Positions 1 through 12,985 of a DNA stretch of 64,000 nt are shown in pieces. Within the stretch, counting starts at the first letter, position 1; each line of letters starts with the position of its first letter. The DNA comes from Eutrigla gurnardus (Eukaryota; Chordata; Actinopteri; Perciformes; Triglidae), in assembly GCA_963514095.1 (NCBI GenBank), contig OY741267.1, positions 30,276,856 to 30,340,855 of the forward strand, written 5' to 3'. The position numbers and the translations under genes were made by a program. Below the pieces are notes generated by a model. The model was not told the DNA's origin. It ran no database searches and saw nothing but the letters and a program-made list of their open reading frames with translations.

Positions 1-203
1 GATGAAAAGTTAAGATTTGAAGATCCTTAGTTTTCCTTTCTTTTTCTTTCATTCTTCAGTTATTTTATTTATTTATTTTTGCAGTTTTTTGTAGAGGATT
101 AATATATGCATGTTGCTGATTGTTTGACAGTATAAAAAAAGCCAAACTCTTTGCAGTTTCATCAAGGGAAAAACATATTAGATCCTCTGCAGCCCAGTAA
201 CAC
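1..203. other. AT-rich upstream DNA, nothing recognised
   Basis: T-rich and A-rich sequence with no open frame of interest and no repeat that I recognise. Confidence 0.5.
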
Positions 204-876
204 TGCTGGTGTCAAACATACAGCCCGAGGGCCGTTACTGGCCCACCAAAGGTTTCAATTTGAAAAAAAAAGTATTTAGCTGTGATTTAATAATAATAAC
301 CAGATCAAAAGGATGCTGAAATAACTCCATCATGATGGTGATCAGTAAAAAGCCTGGAGTGATGCTTCGTTAGGTCTGTCTGCAAGACCACAAGCTTTTA
401 AAACGCTGGTTTTCTGAATGGAGTCTGGTTGATGGGTGCTAGCTAACATTGTAGCTGCTCCATCAACACTCCAAATAAGGTCACATAAATACAGCAGCGA
501 CCATGTTTTTTGGACCACAGACAGTCTCTGGTTTCTCCACATAGTCTGGTCTGGTCTCTGGACTAATATTCTATCCCGCTGACCGGCACGAATCACGTCT
601 TGGCATTGATTTTGTATTCTATGACAACATCACTTCACCTTTGTTGTGAAGGCAGCATAACAGCGTAAAGCAAAGGCGACTTCATTCATGCAGCAGCCAC
701 CAGTAGAAATATATGTTGTCGAGAAGAGAAGTGGACACATGTACTTCTTTACACACAAAAAGTGGAAATGTGTTGTGGTTATTTCTAGGTTATTATGCAA
801 TGGTTTTACTTGTCCGGCCCACTTGAGCTCAAATTGGGCCGCATGTGGCCCATGAACCAAAATGAGTTTGACACCC
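204..876. mobile_element. Degraded hAT-like non-autonomous DNA transposon
   Basis: The left end reads GGTGTCAAAC followed by a 'cagcccgagggccg' segment. The right end reads GTTTGACACC preceded by 'gggccgcatgtggccc'. The ends are therefore inverted copies of each other, with GGCC-rich subterminal sequence. This end structure matches a hAT-type element that is very common in fish genomes (family knowledge). The outermost bases differ between the two ends and I could not find a clean 8-bp target duplication, so the boundaries are approximate. There is no transposase; the minus-strand frames inside it are not gene-like. Confidence 0.65.
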
Positions 877-2911
877 CCGGCTGTAGTGCTTCATGAAAAA
901 AACCTGGACATTGAAAGATCTTTTCCTGTGGGAGGCATTTAGACTCACTTAACCCGGTCTGACGTTATCACTGTTTCTCATCTTTTCCTGTCTTGCCATC
1001 AGGGACATTATGAACACAGCGCAGGTCGAGTCCAGGGACTGACTCGTGTTAATTCAGACATCCACACCGTCTGAGCAGCAGCGCAGCAAAACCCGTTGCT
1101 TTTAATTCCTCAGACCTGCCCAGAATACATTAGTGCAACACAAGTTTCACAGATTAAATGACCTGAAGGTGACATTCTGAAGTATGTTCCTTTAACGTGT
1201 TCATTTACCTCTTCAGTTTTAATGCAGGAGGGGGTCCAGTGCCAAGTGGTCTCCCCCCTCTTCAAACCAGAGAGGGTGCTCCTGGTTCTGCAGGCTACCT
1301 CCTCCTCCATGGTTAGCCTGTCAGACTTTAAGTGACGGCGATGGCCAACCAAAGACTGGGGGTCAAAAAAAGGCATGAATGGAAACCTTCTCAGAGGGCA
1401 CTTTGTGAATGGAGAGGCGAGAGGCTGGGTCAAGAATCCCTTCGGGTCTTATCTGTGCATATATGTCTGCAACCAGACACCTCAGTGCCTCCGCCGCCTA
1501 AACGGGGTCTCTGGGATACGACTGCATGGCATGGAGTCGGAGGAATAAAGACCAGGTTTCAGATTATGAACCCGGTAGAGTCTGAACTATCAGATAACAG
1601 CCAGAAAAGTGTATATTTGGGGGGGACTGGAGTATTTATTGGATCTTTTAATCAAATCTTAAAGATGATAATTCATTTGTATCACATCAGGCATTTATGG
1701 CAATCATCGTTTATTTAGACATTTTTCAGTCCATTTGGTAAATTTATGATCTCCCAGAGGTTTATACCTGGTAGAGATAAAAGTATGATATTGTGGTTAA
1801 ATATTAAAAAGAGGGGACAAAAGTATTTCCCCGTTCCACCAGGAACCGGAAATAAAATCCTCCCCATTGTTGCGGACCCCTCCACTTCACTGCTTGTCCA
1901 CTAATCCAGCCCTCCTCGCTGGACTGCAGGATTTGGGACAGCATCTGCTGATTTTATTAAAAGGGAGGAGACTGGGGTTTGTTTGGGGGGGATCTCTGGG
2001 GGTTTAACATCATGGCACCAAGACTTCATGTTGAGAGGATCATTGGGCCTTTTGTTCAGACCAGTTCTGCTCTTCCCTCAGATAATTGCCACGATACGAT
2101 CTCTGGTTTATAAACCTGTCAGCACTAGATGCTTTGACAGGTGGCTGTTAAATTCATGAATCTGGGAGGCTTTTTGTGGCCAATTAGAATTAAGAATGGA
2201 CACAATTACACAAGATTAAGAATATTGAGAGGCTGCTTTGGAAACGTCGCCGAGTTAAGAAGGTCTGAGAGCTCTGGACGACACTCATCCTGCAGACACC
2301 TGCTGCTCAACAAGAGCCGAGGGTCATTTAGCTGTCAAATCTGCTGTTGTAACCACTCGTCGGTCACAAGGAGGATTAACTTGTTTCTATTGAACCTGCA
2401 GAAAAGTCTATATTTCATTAAAGCCGGTGTTTAGTTTGATTCTGCAGGACAGAACTGGGAGGCGAGCAAATGTTCTCATACTGGCAGCGACGATCATCTA
2501 TCTGAAGAAGCTAATATCCAGAAACAGAAGGTCAGTGCCCTCGTCTCCCTTCAGAGCTGCAGAGTTTATCATCGTGACGTCAGGTGTTCGTGAGCAGGCG
2601 GCGCTGTTTGTCAGTGGGCTCGGTTTCCCCTCCTCGTCCAAAAATATCCCACAAAACACGCGGTTGTTTTCCCACATTACAGCAGCGGTTGCTTTTGGTT
2701 CGGCCTCGACATGCCGTGCTTATCTCGCTGCCTGGGAGCGCCACGGTGCGGGTGTGCCGCCGTACATGACTCAGCTTGAAGTCACGCAGAGTCATTGGTG
2801 AAAGATCTGAGAGAGAGGAGGGGAGACCACTTTGCTGGCCAACTTCTATGTTTCCATTGGTTACCTGACCCTGACAAGACGTGGTTAGTTGTGACAGGTA
2901 CACAGAAAGGA
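877..2911. other. Intergenic stretch, no gene recognised
   Basis: Unique-looking sequence of mixed composition. Short frames occur on both strands (for example 1332-1718 + and 2427-2801 +). They lack recognisable domains and Kozak-plus-splice context, and they overlap frames on the other strand, so I do not call them. Confidence 0.5.
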
Positions 2912-2919
2912 CTCGTGGG

Positions 2920-3727
2920 CAGTGGCGTGCACAGGTAGACACTAGGTGGTGCTAAAGCACCTGCCCTTGCCCTCTGGACCAAGCAAGTGCCCTTTTGAAA
3001 GTTCGTTTTTTTCACACAAAGAAACACGAGACAATCCGGTCAATTTTCAAAATAAAAGCAGTGTGAACGCGCCTCAGTTGCCAAGCTGCAACTTGCATTT
3101 ATTGGTCTCTGTTGTGAAGTAGCCGGTCTCAACGCCACACAGCTGGGCATAAATTATTGGCTGCTCACCTGCTTAACAAGCTAGACGCTACCCAAAATCA
3201 GTAATAGATATGACATGATGATGACCACCAGTAGAGTTTGTCATTGGTATCCTACAGCATGTGAATCTATCTGTATACTTACTTAAGACGAATATTTAGT
3301 AGGCTATTGTGTAGGTTTACATTAGGCTAGGCCTACATAATTAACACTTGCAGTCATTTATTTGCTAAATGACAAACAGGCAATACCCAATTGCCTGCAG
3401 AAAAAGTAGCCCTGTGCCTTGTTGAAATATAACCAAACAGTCTTATATATATTGTTGGTCTCTTTTTATTTACCAATTGCAGCATAATGCCTAGAAAGGA
3501 GAGGATAAGAAGGGAAAAATAAAGGGAGCTACAGCAGGCAGCCCAGGGGAGCAGCTCTGTGGGAAATAAAACAATAGCATATAACGTTCAACATGTGCCT
3601 GTAATGTTTATTTATTTTTTAAATCTCACACTGCTATAATAAGGCAGCCGTCAGTTCTACATGCCGCATAAAGTGCCCTTATTTTTCACTGAGCACCTGC
3701 CCCCCAAAATGTCTGTGCACGCCACTG
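2920..3727. mobile_element. Complete non-autonomous hAT element with TIRs and 8-bp TSD
   Basis: An 808-bp element is bounded by perfect 15-bp terminal inverted repeats, CAGTGGCGTGCACAG at the left and its reverse complement at the right. It is flanked by an identical 8-bp direct repeat, CTCGTGGG, at 2912-2919 and 3728-3735. An 8-bp target duplication with CAG...CTG ends is the hAT superfamily signature. Subterminal repeats (gcacctgcccttgccc near the left end, gcacctgcccccc near the right) resemble transposase-binding repeats. There is no transposase ORF, so it is a MITE-like passenger. The intact ends and target duplication suggest fairly recent insertion. Confidence 0.92.
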
Positions 3728-3735
3728 CTCGTGGG

Positions 3736-4270
3736 AACAAGAGAGGAGAGAAAACCAGTCAGGGAAACACCAAAAACAACAGCAGCCATGACAGCAAACA
3801 TGGAAAACATCTGCAGAACCAGCGACAGTAGCTAGCTATAGCTGTCGTTGGCTTCATTTCTCAGCACTGTGGGTTGATGCTTGGTGTTGGTTGGTTACCA
3901 GGCGACACTTCTTGTAAAAGTAGTTTCAGGAGTGTTGCCAGGTCTGTGGTTTTCTCGTGGATTTGGGCTACTTTGAAGCTACTTGTTGGTCCTATTTTGC
4001 ATGCAAATAGGTGTCCAATGTGAGCCTCCTAGTTGTGGAAGATCTTACTGTGGATCCAGATCCGTTTTCTCGGTGGACGTGATTCTCCTGGATTGACTTC
4101 CTGGCAGAGCGGCGGTTCTCTCTCTCTCTCTCCTTGATCGTCAAGACAAATTTTTTTCTGAATTGCTAAAATTAATTTGACTTTCTATTAAAGCTATCAT
4201 AGGGAAAGTGTTTCAAATTCGTGTCAGCAGCGTATGTTTTATAAATCCAAAAGACATAAAGAAATTAACA
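3736..4270. other. Intergenic stretch, no gene recognised
   Basis: No gene, RNA or repeat recognised, apart from a short (CT)n run near 4117. Confidence 0.45.
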
Positions 4271-4479
4271 CATTTAACTTTTGTATTCGGACTCTGGACT
4301 GATGGAACTGACCGCCAGCCAATAAGCAGCACGCGCACGTGAGTTTTGTTTATCCGTCTCTGTTCTCTCCGTCGTCTCCGGCTCCCCTTTCATCTCCGCT
4401 GCAAGACCCCATCGCCAGGACGACCAAAATAAACAGCGGGATTCTGGGTACTGTATTGCCGTGACAACAAAGGATGAGG

Positions 4480-4570
4480 GTGGGCGGGGCCCTGGTGGAA
4501 CCGGAGGAGTGCCGCATCTGGGTTTCATTAGCATCACAGGCCAATGACAGATGACTTGTATTCTGTCCGG
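4480..4570 (+). promoter_or_regulatory. Possible GC-box/CCAAT promoter upstream of a small ORF
   Basis: A GC box (gggcggggcc, about 4483) and a CCAAT motif (about 4541) lie within 100 bp upstream of an ATG at 4581, in a locally GC-rich patch. Sequence evidence only. The same motifs could serve an unseen exon on either strand. Confidence 0.3.
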
Positions 4571-4580
4571 CGACACAGCG

Positions 4581-4706
4581 ATGGCGGTCTCCGCTCAGAA
4601 GGGAAATTACATCATCAAGGGGAAGCTGATGTTTCCAGGGCCTCGGAGAGCCATTTGTGTACCTGGAGGACTAAGTTTAGTTGAGTTTTATCAGGACGAC
4701 CATTAA
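4581..4706 (+). CDS. Unrecognised 41-codon ORF with promoter-like and poly(A)-like flanks
   Basis: An ATG in the context cagcgATGg opens a 41-codon frame that begins MAVSAQKGNYIIKG and ends at TAA 4704-4706. GC and CCAAT boxes lie just upstream. A canonical AATAAA lies about 170 bp downstream (near 4879), followed by a TG/T-rich patch. I do not recognise the peptide as any family. It has no signal peptide or membrane segment. It could be a small single-exon gene, the first exon of a spliced gene, a retrocopy fragment, or chance. The promoter, ORF and poly(A) order is the only reason for listing it. Confidence 0.25.
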   Translation: MAVSAQKGNYIIKGKLMFPGPRRAICVPGGLSLVEFYQDDH

Positions 4707-4877
4707 GTGATCAGGAGAGTCAGACAGCCTGTCGTCCTGAACGATCCACACCATGTGATTGTGTTCCCTCAGCATTGGTTGTCATTCACACATTCATCAA
4801 CGGGATCTGTTGAAGTGATGCTTTTCTGTCGTTCCGTCCTGCATTTGAAAGAAGCTGGCGTGTAAAATATTTTATCC

Positions 4878-4884
4878 AATAAAG
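4878..4884 (+). terminator. Possible poly(A) signal AATAAA
   Basis: The hexamer AATAAA is followed by a TG-containing stretch. It is the first canonical poly(A) signal downstream of the small ORF at 4581. Isolated AATAAA hexamers are common by chance in AT-rich DNA. Confidence 0.25.
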
Positions 4885-4899
4885 TGCATGTCTGAAAAT

Positions 4900-7800
4900 C
4901 ACCTTACGATGATCTGTCCTCATGCTTTCTTATCTCCGTCAGAAAGATCATGCGATCGGTCGTGTGTGTGCGTGCATCTGTGAGCGAGTGAGCGTGCACC
5001 TCTGCATCTGTCCATGACTCATCTTGCTTTCTGCTGCAGCAAACTGCATAACATTTTGGGCGGGCCAGTTCACCTTTCTACCTCCTCTCTTGCACCGGCT
5101 GCTGCTCTGCTGTTCATTAGTTTGATGCTCTCAAGTGGTGCAGAGCAGATGGATGGAAAGAGTGACGAAGGAGGAGGGAATCGAGGCGGGTGAAGGAGGC
5201 AGTTGCACTTTGACCCTGCCTTCTCGAGTCATTGGGACAGAGTTAAATGGGAAGGAAGACGACTTTTTGCTCTGTTGAATATCAGTTTGTGACCTCACAC
5301 ACAACATCTAAATTCAAGCATCTTGTCTCACTGTTGTGTTTCCTTTCACTATTCGTCTGCAGTCAAATCCATCGTCTCCTCGTTTCAGCCGGGCTTTCCA
5401 AAGGTCGCTCGCTGCACCAAAGGAAACTGTGTTTTCTCCTCGGAGCTTAGCTAGCGTGCTGGCATTCTACTGGGAATAACTGTGGTCAGTGGAAGCCTCT
5501 GGATTTCAGCGATTTATTGCAATGCATGGATAGTCTCTTTGATGTAGCACTCAAATATTCACATCATGCATTATGGATGGTGCTGTCATTTGTTACGGTG
5601 AAGACTGAGATGTCGTTGTTTTTACAATATCCTCATCCTCATAAGTAATCGGACCTGCAAGCTTATGCACTCATCTACAGGGTCATATAGATTTCACACA
5701 GCGAATATGTGAAACAGAGGCCAAATTGTGCTGGTTTGTGATCCGTGGTCACAGAGTGCTGCAGGGATGACGTGTTTTTGTGGCTCAACCTGGAAGTTAG
5801 CAACAAGCTCGCTCCCACAACAACAACACAATGGTATTTGCTAAAATCATTGTCACATGCGAACACAATCTTTGTGGTTTTTCGGCAGAAATAGATGTGA
5901 AGGCGGACTGATCAGTTTTAAAGTTTTATTGTCTCATTTAGAATGTTGATGTACAAGCTTCACAAGCACCTGAGTTAGAGACTCCTCGGCTCTGATTGGT
6001 TGTTTTCTTTCGGACGCGGTGGAATCTTGCAAACGCCATTAAGAGACTAAAAGGAAACAGAGGAATCTGATCATTCACTGATTATTTGTTTCATGTCAGG
6101 ATATGGTGACAGTTTGAGCATATATGTTGAAAGGTTTTTTTTTTTTCAGCTGCAGCTTTACATTACTTTAAGGTCCCAAGAGGTAAAACTATTGAATACT
6201 TTAAAATAAACAGCAAAGATTAAAGAAAAATGAATATACATTTGTCTGGAAAAACGTATCTTTGATTCTCTCTTCCCCCATTCATTTCCTCACAGGGCCA
6301 GATCCCCTCTAGACCACAGAACTGTTAAAACCAGCTCCATCTTGACCAGCTCACAGTAAAATAGCTTATGCATCAGTGTTAACATATGTGGGTGGGAGTG
6401 AAACACTTTTTATTCGTTCCTATTTGAATGTGAAAACCTTTTTAGGCTTAAAGACAAATGTGCAGTGTCAGCTCTTCTACATGTTGCTGGATCAGACGTA
6501 GCAGCGCTGCAGTTATACTGACATTTATAAGATGTGAGGCTTCCAAGCCTCCAGGTCAGAGCGTGATGCTGCAGGTGGGAATCCACTTATGGAAATCAAC
6601 TTCCTGCTGGTGTTCATGAAACCAAACCAAATTTTTGAGGCTGATTTTTTTTTTTTGCAGTATTTTGAGCTAATACTGTGTTTTTCCACCTCTATAATAA
6701 CATACATTCACGGCTTGGACAACAAAATATTCATGTATCTTTTGTACATGAGTGGAAGTAACGCGTTACATTTACTCTTGTTACATAACATGTAACAATG
6801 TTTAGTTCTGAGTGTTTTGTTACCACTATTTACTTTGCTATAATTTTTACAGGTTTTGATATTTCTGTCTCTTTCCTGATACAAGGGAGATTTATTTCAC
6901 CCTTGGCAAGTACAACAAAATATTCCAAGTACTTTGTTCTGGTACATTGGCAATTTATTGGGTCAAGAAAAAATATGGGACTGATGTTAGCGTCCTGTGT
7001 GAAACCAAAAATAAACATTCATTTCACGATTGTTACGTAATTCCGTAAGAAAGGTTAGGACGGTTGTTATTTATTCTTGTTATTTACGTTGTTATGTTAT
7101 GATCTTAACACAAACCATGATGTATTTTTTTGCCTACCCGAACCGATTTTTTCATGTTTACAGTGGATATCTGCCAGCGGAATACGAGTCTGATATGAAC
7201 TCATGTTTATGCAAAAAAAAGTTGGTTAACGTTTCAAGTAAAGGTAAAACCTCTAATTCTCAACCATTTTCTCCAGAAATGCAGCCTTTTTTTTACTTTG
7301 ACTACATTCTCCAACGCTCCATTGTTCACCTCCTCCATGTGGAGACAGTAACGCCTCAGGATTTGTCCATAATTTGATACTTAATTTCATTTCATCCATT
7401 TTAATCACAGACTCACATGTCAATGCAGACGCTAAATATACCTGACAGAAAATACGTTTTACATGTGAGTTTTTATCCTGCTCAAGTTTCAGGTCGTACT
7501 GTTTTTTAAGGCAGTTTTTCTCTGGCTGAGCTTCAAAGTGTCTGTCAGACCCCAAACTCACTGGGCGCCTGTTGTTGGTGTTGACAGACCACTTTCATCT
7601 CATTTGTTTTCCTCTACTGGCACACGTGAAGACGTTGCCATTAATCTGAGCGCTAAGGGCAAAAAATTCCACTGTGTGTGTTGGCTGGCATGTTTGATAC
7701 CCATCAAGATACTTCCTACCTCCGCCGCTCTCACAGAGAAACACAGTGGAGCACTTCTTCAGTATGGTAAAGATGCTATTACAGTATTTGGAAATCGTTT

Positions 7801-8293
7801 CCTTTTAGCTTTAGGTTACTTTCACGGACACAGTCTCGCCATGCAACCTCCGTCTGTGAGTCTGTAAAGCACATTGACAATTTTACAACCTGCAAATACT
7901 GAAACCTTGAAAGAATATTTTGGGAATTAGGTAACCATGAAATATACATGTAAGTTTGCAAATGTGAAAATACTACTTTGTTTTTTGGTCTTTGGAGTCT
8001 TGGCTGCTGCCTCATCATTTTCATTGACTTGCTGTGATTGGAGCTAAACCAGAGTGCTTTAAAGGGTAATGTCAGTATTTTTCAACCTATTTTCCAATGT
8101 TTCTTTTGTCTTAGTGACTAATTGGAACAATAACTTTTTAATGGGTCAGATATTGAGGGAGCATGTTGTCAATGTAGGTCCACGAAAAGGGCTTGTTTTT
8201 TCCACTGACAGGCTCATATTGCTATTGTAAGTGAAAATTACCCTACAAAGAAACACAACATTTAGTTTCATCCACTTTGTTCGTCGTTGTGTG
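4900..8293. other. Intergenic stretch, no gene recognised
   Basis: Mostly AT-rich from 6100 to 8290. Poly-T runs occur near 6140 and 6650. Frames of 60-115 codons on both strands show no domain or exon signal. Confidence 0.45.
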
Positions 8294-8522
8294 TCTCCCT
8301 CAGAGAGGCCTTGTTCTGAGAAGTCTCACTCAGAGAAGTCTCGGTCAGAGACGTCTCGTTATGAGAAGTCTTTCTCAGATATCTCGCTCAGAGAAGACTC
8401 GCTCAGAGAAGTCTTGCTCAGAGAAGTCTTGCTCAGAGAATTCTTTCTCAGATATCTTGCTCTGAGAAGTCTCGTTCATTATGTGAAGTCTTGCTCAGAA
8501 AAGTCTCCTTCCGAGAACTCTT
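8294..8522 (+). repeat. Degenerate 15-bp tandem array
   Basis: About 15 tandem units built on tctcgctcagagaag, with occasional 13-bp or longer units and two copies of a 'cagatatct' variant. The period is a multiple of three, so two + frames stay open (8231-8551 and 8277-8465) and read a Ser/Glu/Lys/Arg-rich pentapeptide repeat. I take this as a minisatellite and not a gene because there is no start context, splice site or conserved flank. Confidence 0.8.
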
Positions 8523-10469
8523 GTCGCATTGACTTTGTCAAAATTCGCTAAATATTTAGCTAGAACTTTGAAAATATACATATATACTATATTTACTGTA
8601 AGCTAATCCATAATGTTGTCAGACATATCTAAAACAATCAGAGCCCATTGTGAGTCACGTGACTAACGACACTCATGCCTCACAATATAAAACAGTTTCC
8701 CATGGGACATGAACAGTGGTCTCCCGGATGAAAGTCCTCCGTTTGCTTGACTTCTCACTCTTCGTACTACTTCAGTCGCTCTGAGCGTCTCATGATGATG
8801 AGGATGGTTTTACATTGGAGTTTGTTGGTCGAACACAGTTCCTGTGAATTTGATGTGTAAGTTTCTTCTTTGCTGCTGAGTCACTAGCTTGTCTATATTG
8901 TCTAAAAGTATAACTCCTTTTGTGGCATATTAGTCCGTTATGATTTATGATTTCCGATGCTGCTGGTCACAGATTCTTGCATCCTGATGCAGCCAACTCG
9001 TTCCAGATCTTAGAAACTTATTATGTCAACGAAACATTTATCCACCGACAATTTGTTTAAATATTCTTCGGTTTGTCCTCACGTCTGGATGCAAATCAAA
9101 CATCCAGATCAAAGCTTTTGTCTGTCGGTCTGCTGAATTAACGCTGTTAAAACACAAAAAGCTTTGACTCACGTCTGTTATTAGAACACTTTCATCACTT
9201 CATCTGCCAGGGCACTCACAGGAAGCCACTGCTGTTTATCGAATCATATCAGAATCACAACACGCCACTTTGTATCTAAAAGTGGACTTCAAAGTCGAAG
9301 TAGGAGAAGTTTTTCTATTCCTTCATTACATCACATACTGTACATCTTCATTACACCTTTCCTTTAGTTTCCTTCCCCACCATTTACCACTTCACTTTTA
9401 ATCTCCCGCTCCATCTCTCCCTCCTGTTCTCTTCAACATGTCTCTGCGTTTCCTGTCCTTTGTGAAGCCCTCCTCTCTGTCACATCTTGTTTTCCTCGTT
9501 CTATCCTGTTTTAATCCAGTTCCCGCCTCCCCTTTGCACTGCAGAGTCACGCCATTGGAGGAAATGGGTGAATGGTGGCTGCTGAGTGACAGGTTATTCT
9601 GGGCCGCCTGCGGAGGTAAACATGGCGAGGTAATGGAGGTAAACGTCCGGTCAGTTTGGCCGGGCGGTGCACACAAACAATGGGCCGGTAGGATCCGTCA
9701 GAACTGCTGCAGAATTATATAAAGCTTGTCTCTATTATTGTGTCTATCTCCAAGCAGCCGACCGCATGTTTCATACCTTTGATCTTCTTCTTCCGACTCC
9801 AATCTGACTGTTTGAGTTAACTGGTGAATGTCACCAGTTAACACGGGAACTCTTTAAACTAGAGCAACCGGACATTTTGACGCCAGTAACAGTTTTAATT
9901 CAATCATTTCTGAAGACGCAAAATGGCACTTCTGTCGCCTACAGGTGATTGTGTAGCTGTGTGAGAGGCCTTGTTGTTAGCCGTATTAGCCTTGGGTGGG
10001 CGTGCAGAGAGTGCAGGCCTTTAGCCTCGTTGAATACCTTCGCTTGCATCCATGAAACCTTGTCGGCCTATACTGTGTTTGTAATAATTCGCCCTAACAC
10101 CGGAGCGCTTGTAGATTGGTATTTTGCACACTGCAGCCTATCTGGTAAAACTGTTCTAAAAGATCAATAATATGGACATTTTATGCCTGTTCGTTTATTT
10201 CATTCAAGCATCAAAAATCCTAGAGGGTTGTTTTCATTCGTGAAGATTGCTGGTTTTGTGTGTGTGATGATAACTCCTGCACCCCTCTGTACAACGCTGG
10301 CATCGTCTTGTAGTTGGCTAATATTAATTTCCAGAATCACGTTATAAACTGTCACAAAACATTCACACAAACAAAATCGATATCAATCAATCTACCCCCT
10401 TAAAAACGAAGCTGACATCAATATCCTGTCTCTGTCTGGAAGTGTTAGGCCAAGTGGGACACATGCGCT
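8523..10469. other. Intergenic stretch, no gene recognised
   Basis: Mixed composition. A + frame at 9438-9722 starts with a hydrophobic leader-like segment, but it overlaps a minus frame of similar length and shows no recognisable domain. I do not call a gene. Confidence 0.45.
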
Positions 10470-10767
<298 letters not shown>

Positions 10768-10919
10768 GAGAGACAGAAAGGAAGTATGTGAGGCCCGGTC
10801 CGTCTGGAGTGGAAGACGATTCTCTGGAACGAATGGGACCTCTCAGTAATTTATTCACATCGTTGGCCAATAAAAACCAACTCCTAACGTTACACCGTCT
10901 GATCTACTCATGCAAGTCT

Positions 10920-10945
10920 ACACACACACACACACACACACACAC
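10920..10945. repeat. (CA)n microsatellite
   Basis: About 12 uninterrupted CA units. Confidence 0.9.
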
Positions 10946-11340
10946 TATCTGACTTACTGACTGATTCACTCAGCAAACAGCGTTTATGTATTCCGGTCTT
11001 CACTCTGGTTGGGAAGTTGATTAATTTTTAAATGTAAATAGCACACAGTAGTTATCAATATTCACATGTACGCTGACAGCAGGTTTGGGTTCAGTTCTGC
11101 CCCGAGGACGTTAACTCGTCGGTCGAGTCCTACTGAAACATGTTTCATGTCATCACACCATTAACCTGGAAAAAAAGATGGCGGCAGCTGCTGTCATGCT
11201 GGAAACAAGCAAACACATCTGGGGTTCAGGGGCAGAGAGGAGAGGGAGAGCAGGGAAGTGAGGAGGGACCTCGGGACCCTCTTTGAGTGTTTATATAGTG
11301 GCGGTAGGATATCCTGCTACATGATGAAACCATTACAGAC

Positions 11341-11342
<2 letters not shown>

Positions 11343-11429
<87 letters not shown>
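11343..11429. repeat. (GT)n microsatellite, about 87 bp
   Basis: Uninterrupted TG after one initial gcgt. Opposite-strand frames are poly(His-Thr) artefacts. Confidence 0.95.
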
Positions 11430-11431
<2 letters not shown>

Positions 11432-12867
11432 GCCTCTGTTGAATCCTGATGAGAAGTAAAACAGAAATGATGAAGATGTTTATTCTCAATAAGATGAAAA
11501 TATTCAAATATATCTGAATATATATATATTTTTGCACAAATGCAATCATTGGCGTGCTTTTTTTTTGGCATGAAAAGGTCTACCGGCCCTGTGGCTCTAC
11601 AACATTACGTGGAGATTCTCCATCATCTAGGAGGACGTTGCTGCCTCTCAGCTCTTTCAGCAGAACGCAGCAGCAGGAAAATGTCTCCGAATCCTTGATG
11701 TGTTCCTTTAATCTTCACTGTTGAACCGTTTCCATTGTAATAAGTAAATACAGTCAGATGTAAAATCACAGGAAACAGCATTAGTTTCCGGGGTTGCACT
11801 GTACTAGTAGATGTTACACGTCTACACACACACAGACACCGACGCACACACATAACAGCACGGATCACCTTTCAGCAGTGTGTGTGTGTGTGTGTGTATT
11901 TATGTATGAGGCCATGGGGGAACCTCAGCTCATGTATCATTATCGTGATTATTTTAAGTTATTATAATAATTCTGTCAGTAAAACAGCCGGTCGTGAATT
12001 TAGATTGGTTGTTTCCTGTTTTATTTTGAAGTTCCCTGCCTCTGACTTCCTGGCTGTGTCTGAAATCACTCCCTACTCTTCTATAAAGTGAGTTAGGTGT
12101 GTTTTCATGCTGTGTGGATCTATAGTGAGAATGATTATACTCTAAAGTGGACTCGTATCCCATAATTCATCTAGAAAAAACCGATGGTCACTATTCGAGC
12201 GTTATAGACCATCATGCATTGCTCTGAAGGAAAAATGACAGACGGATGAGTGTAGAGAGAGCAGACATGAACTTGAACTTGCCTCCATCACACACAGTTC
12301 AGACCTGTTATAATATAACAGGCTGGACATGTTAAAATACAAACATCCGTGACCCGTCTAGGACATGTTCTGTTGGTTTACATTTGTGTGCACCCGTCTT
12401 GCTCTCTACTTAATAATGTAAATGTAAGAAAAACAAAGAGCAACAACAATGAAGCACCGGCGGTTCGCTGGTACGAATCTGGAAGTGGAAGAGGAAACCC
12501 GAATGAATGGAATGATGAAAGAGAGAGTAGGAGGCTGCTGAAGGAAGGAATGTGTGAGTGACTAACTGAACGATAACGGACAGATGCAGCCTGTGAAACA
12601 CGTCGGGCTCCATCACTTTCCAGCGCATTACTTCCTTTTTTTCTATTTGAACAGCTTTGATGATCGTTCAGGGAAGTCTGTGCATTGTTTGTGTCGGCGG
12701 CGAGAGACCCCGGCTGCATGACTCGTCAGATTTGAGTGAATGCATTTGGAAAATAAGATGGAGCAGTGATGTATTGTTGTGCGGCTGCACGCTTCAGAGA
12801 TACGCTGACACCTTTCGGGCCTCAGAGTTTGGCATTTTGGCCGTTGCCATCTTGGAATTTTAGCTCA
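11430..12867. other. Intergenic stretch, no gene recognised
   Basis: Contains a short (TG)n at about 11880-11898 and AT-rich sequence. No coding exon or RNA gene recognised. Confidence 0.45.
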
Positions 12868-12985
12868 TTCGCTTCCATGTAATCAGACTTCTTTTTGCAA
12901 GCGGAAAAGGAATTGCCCCCTGGTGGCCAGTGGAGAGAATTTAATGTTTAAGGCCCTTAAGCATCGGCTTCACTAAACTACATAG
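12868..12985 (+). repeat. Dispersed repeat copy carrying a CTCF-like core (copy 1)
   Basis: Reads 'tgccccctggtggccagtgg', then gagagaat, then 'gtttaaggcccttaagcatcggcttcac'. This matches the layout of the copies at 16530, 22300, 32690 and 54730 (see there). The reverse complement of the core, CCACCAGGGGGCA at 12914-12926, resembles the CTCF consensus. Confidence 0.7.

Noticed and set aside
9438..9722. 94-codon + frame with leader-like N-terminus
   Set aside because: No recognisable domain or downstream exon, and a minus frame of equal length overlaps it.
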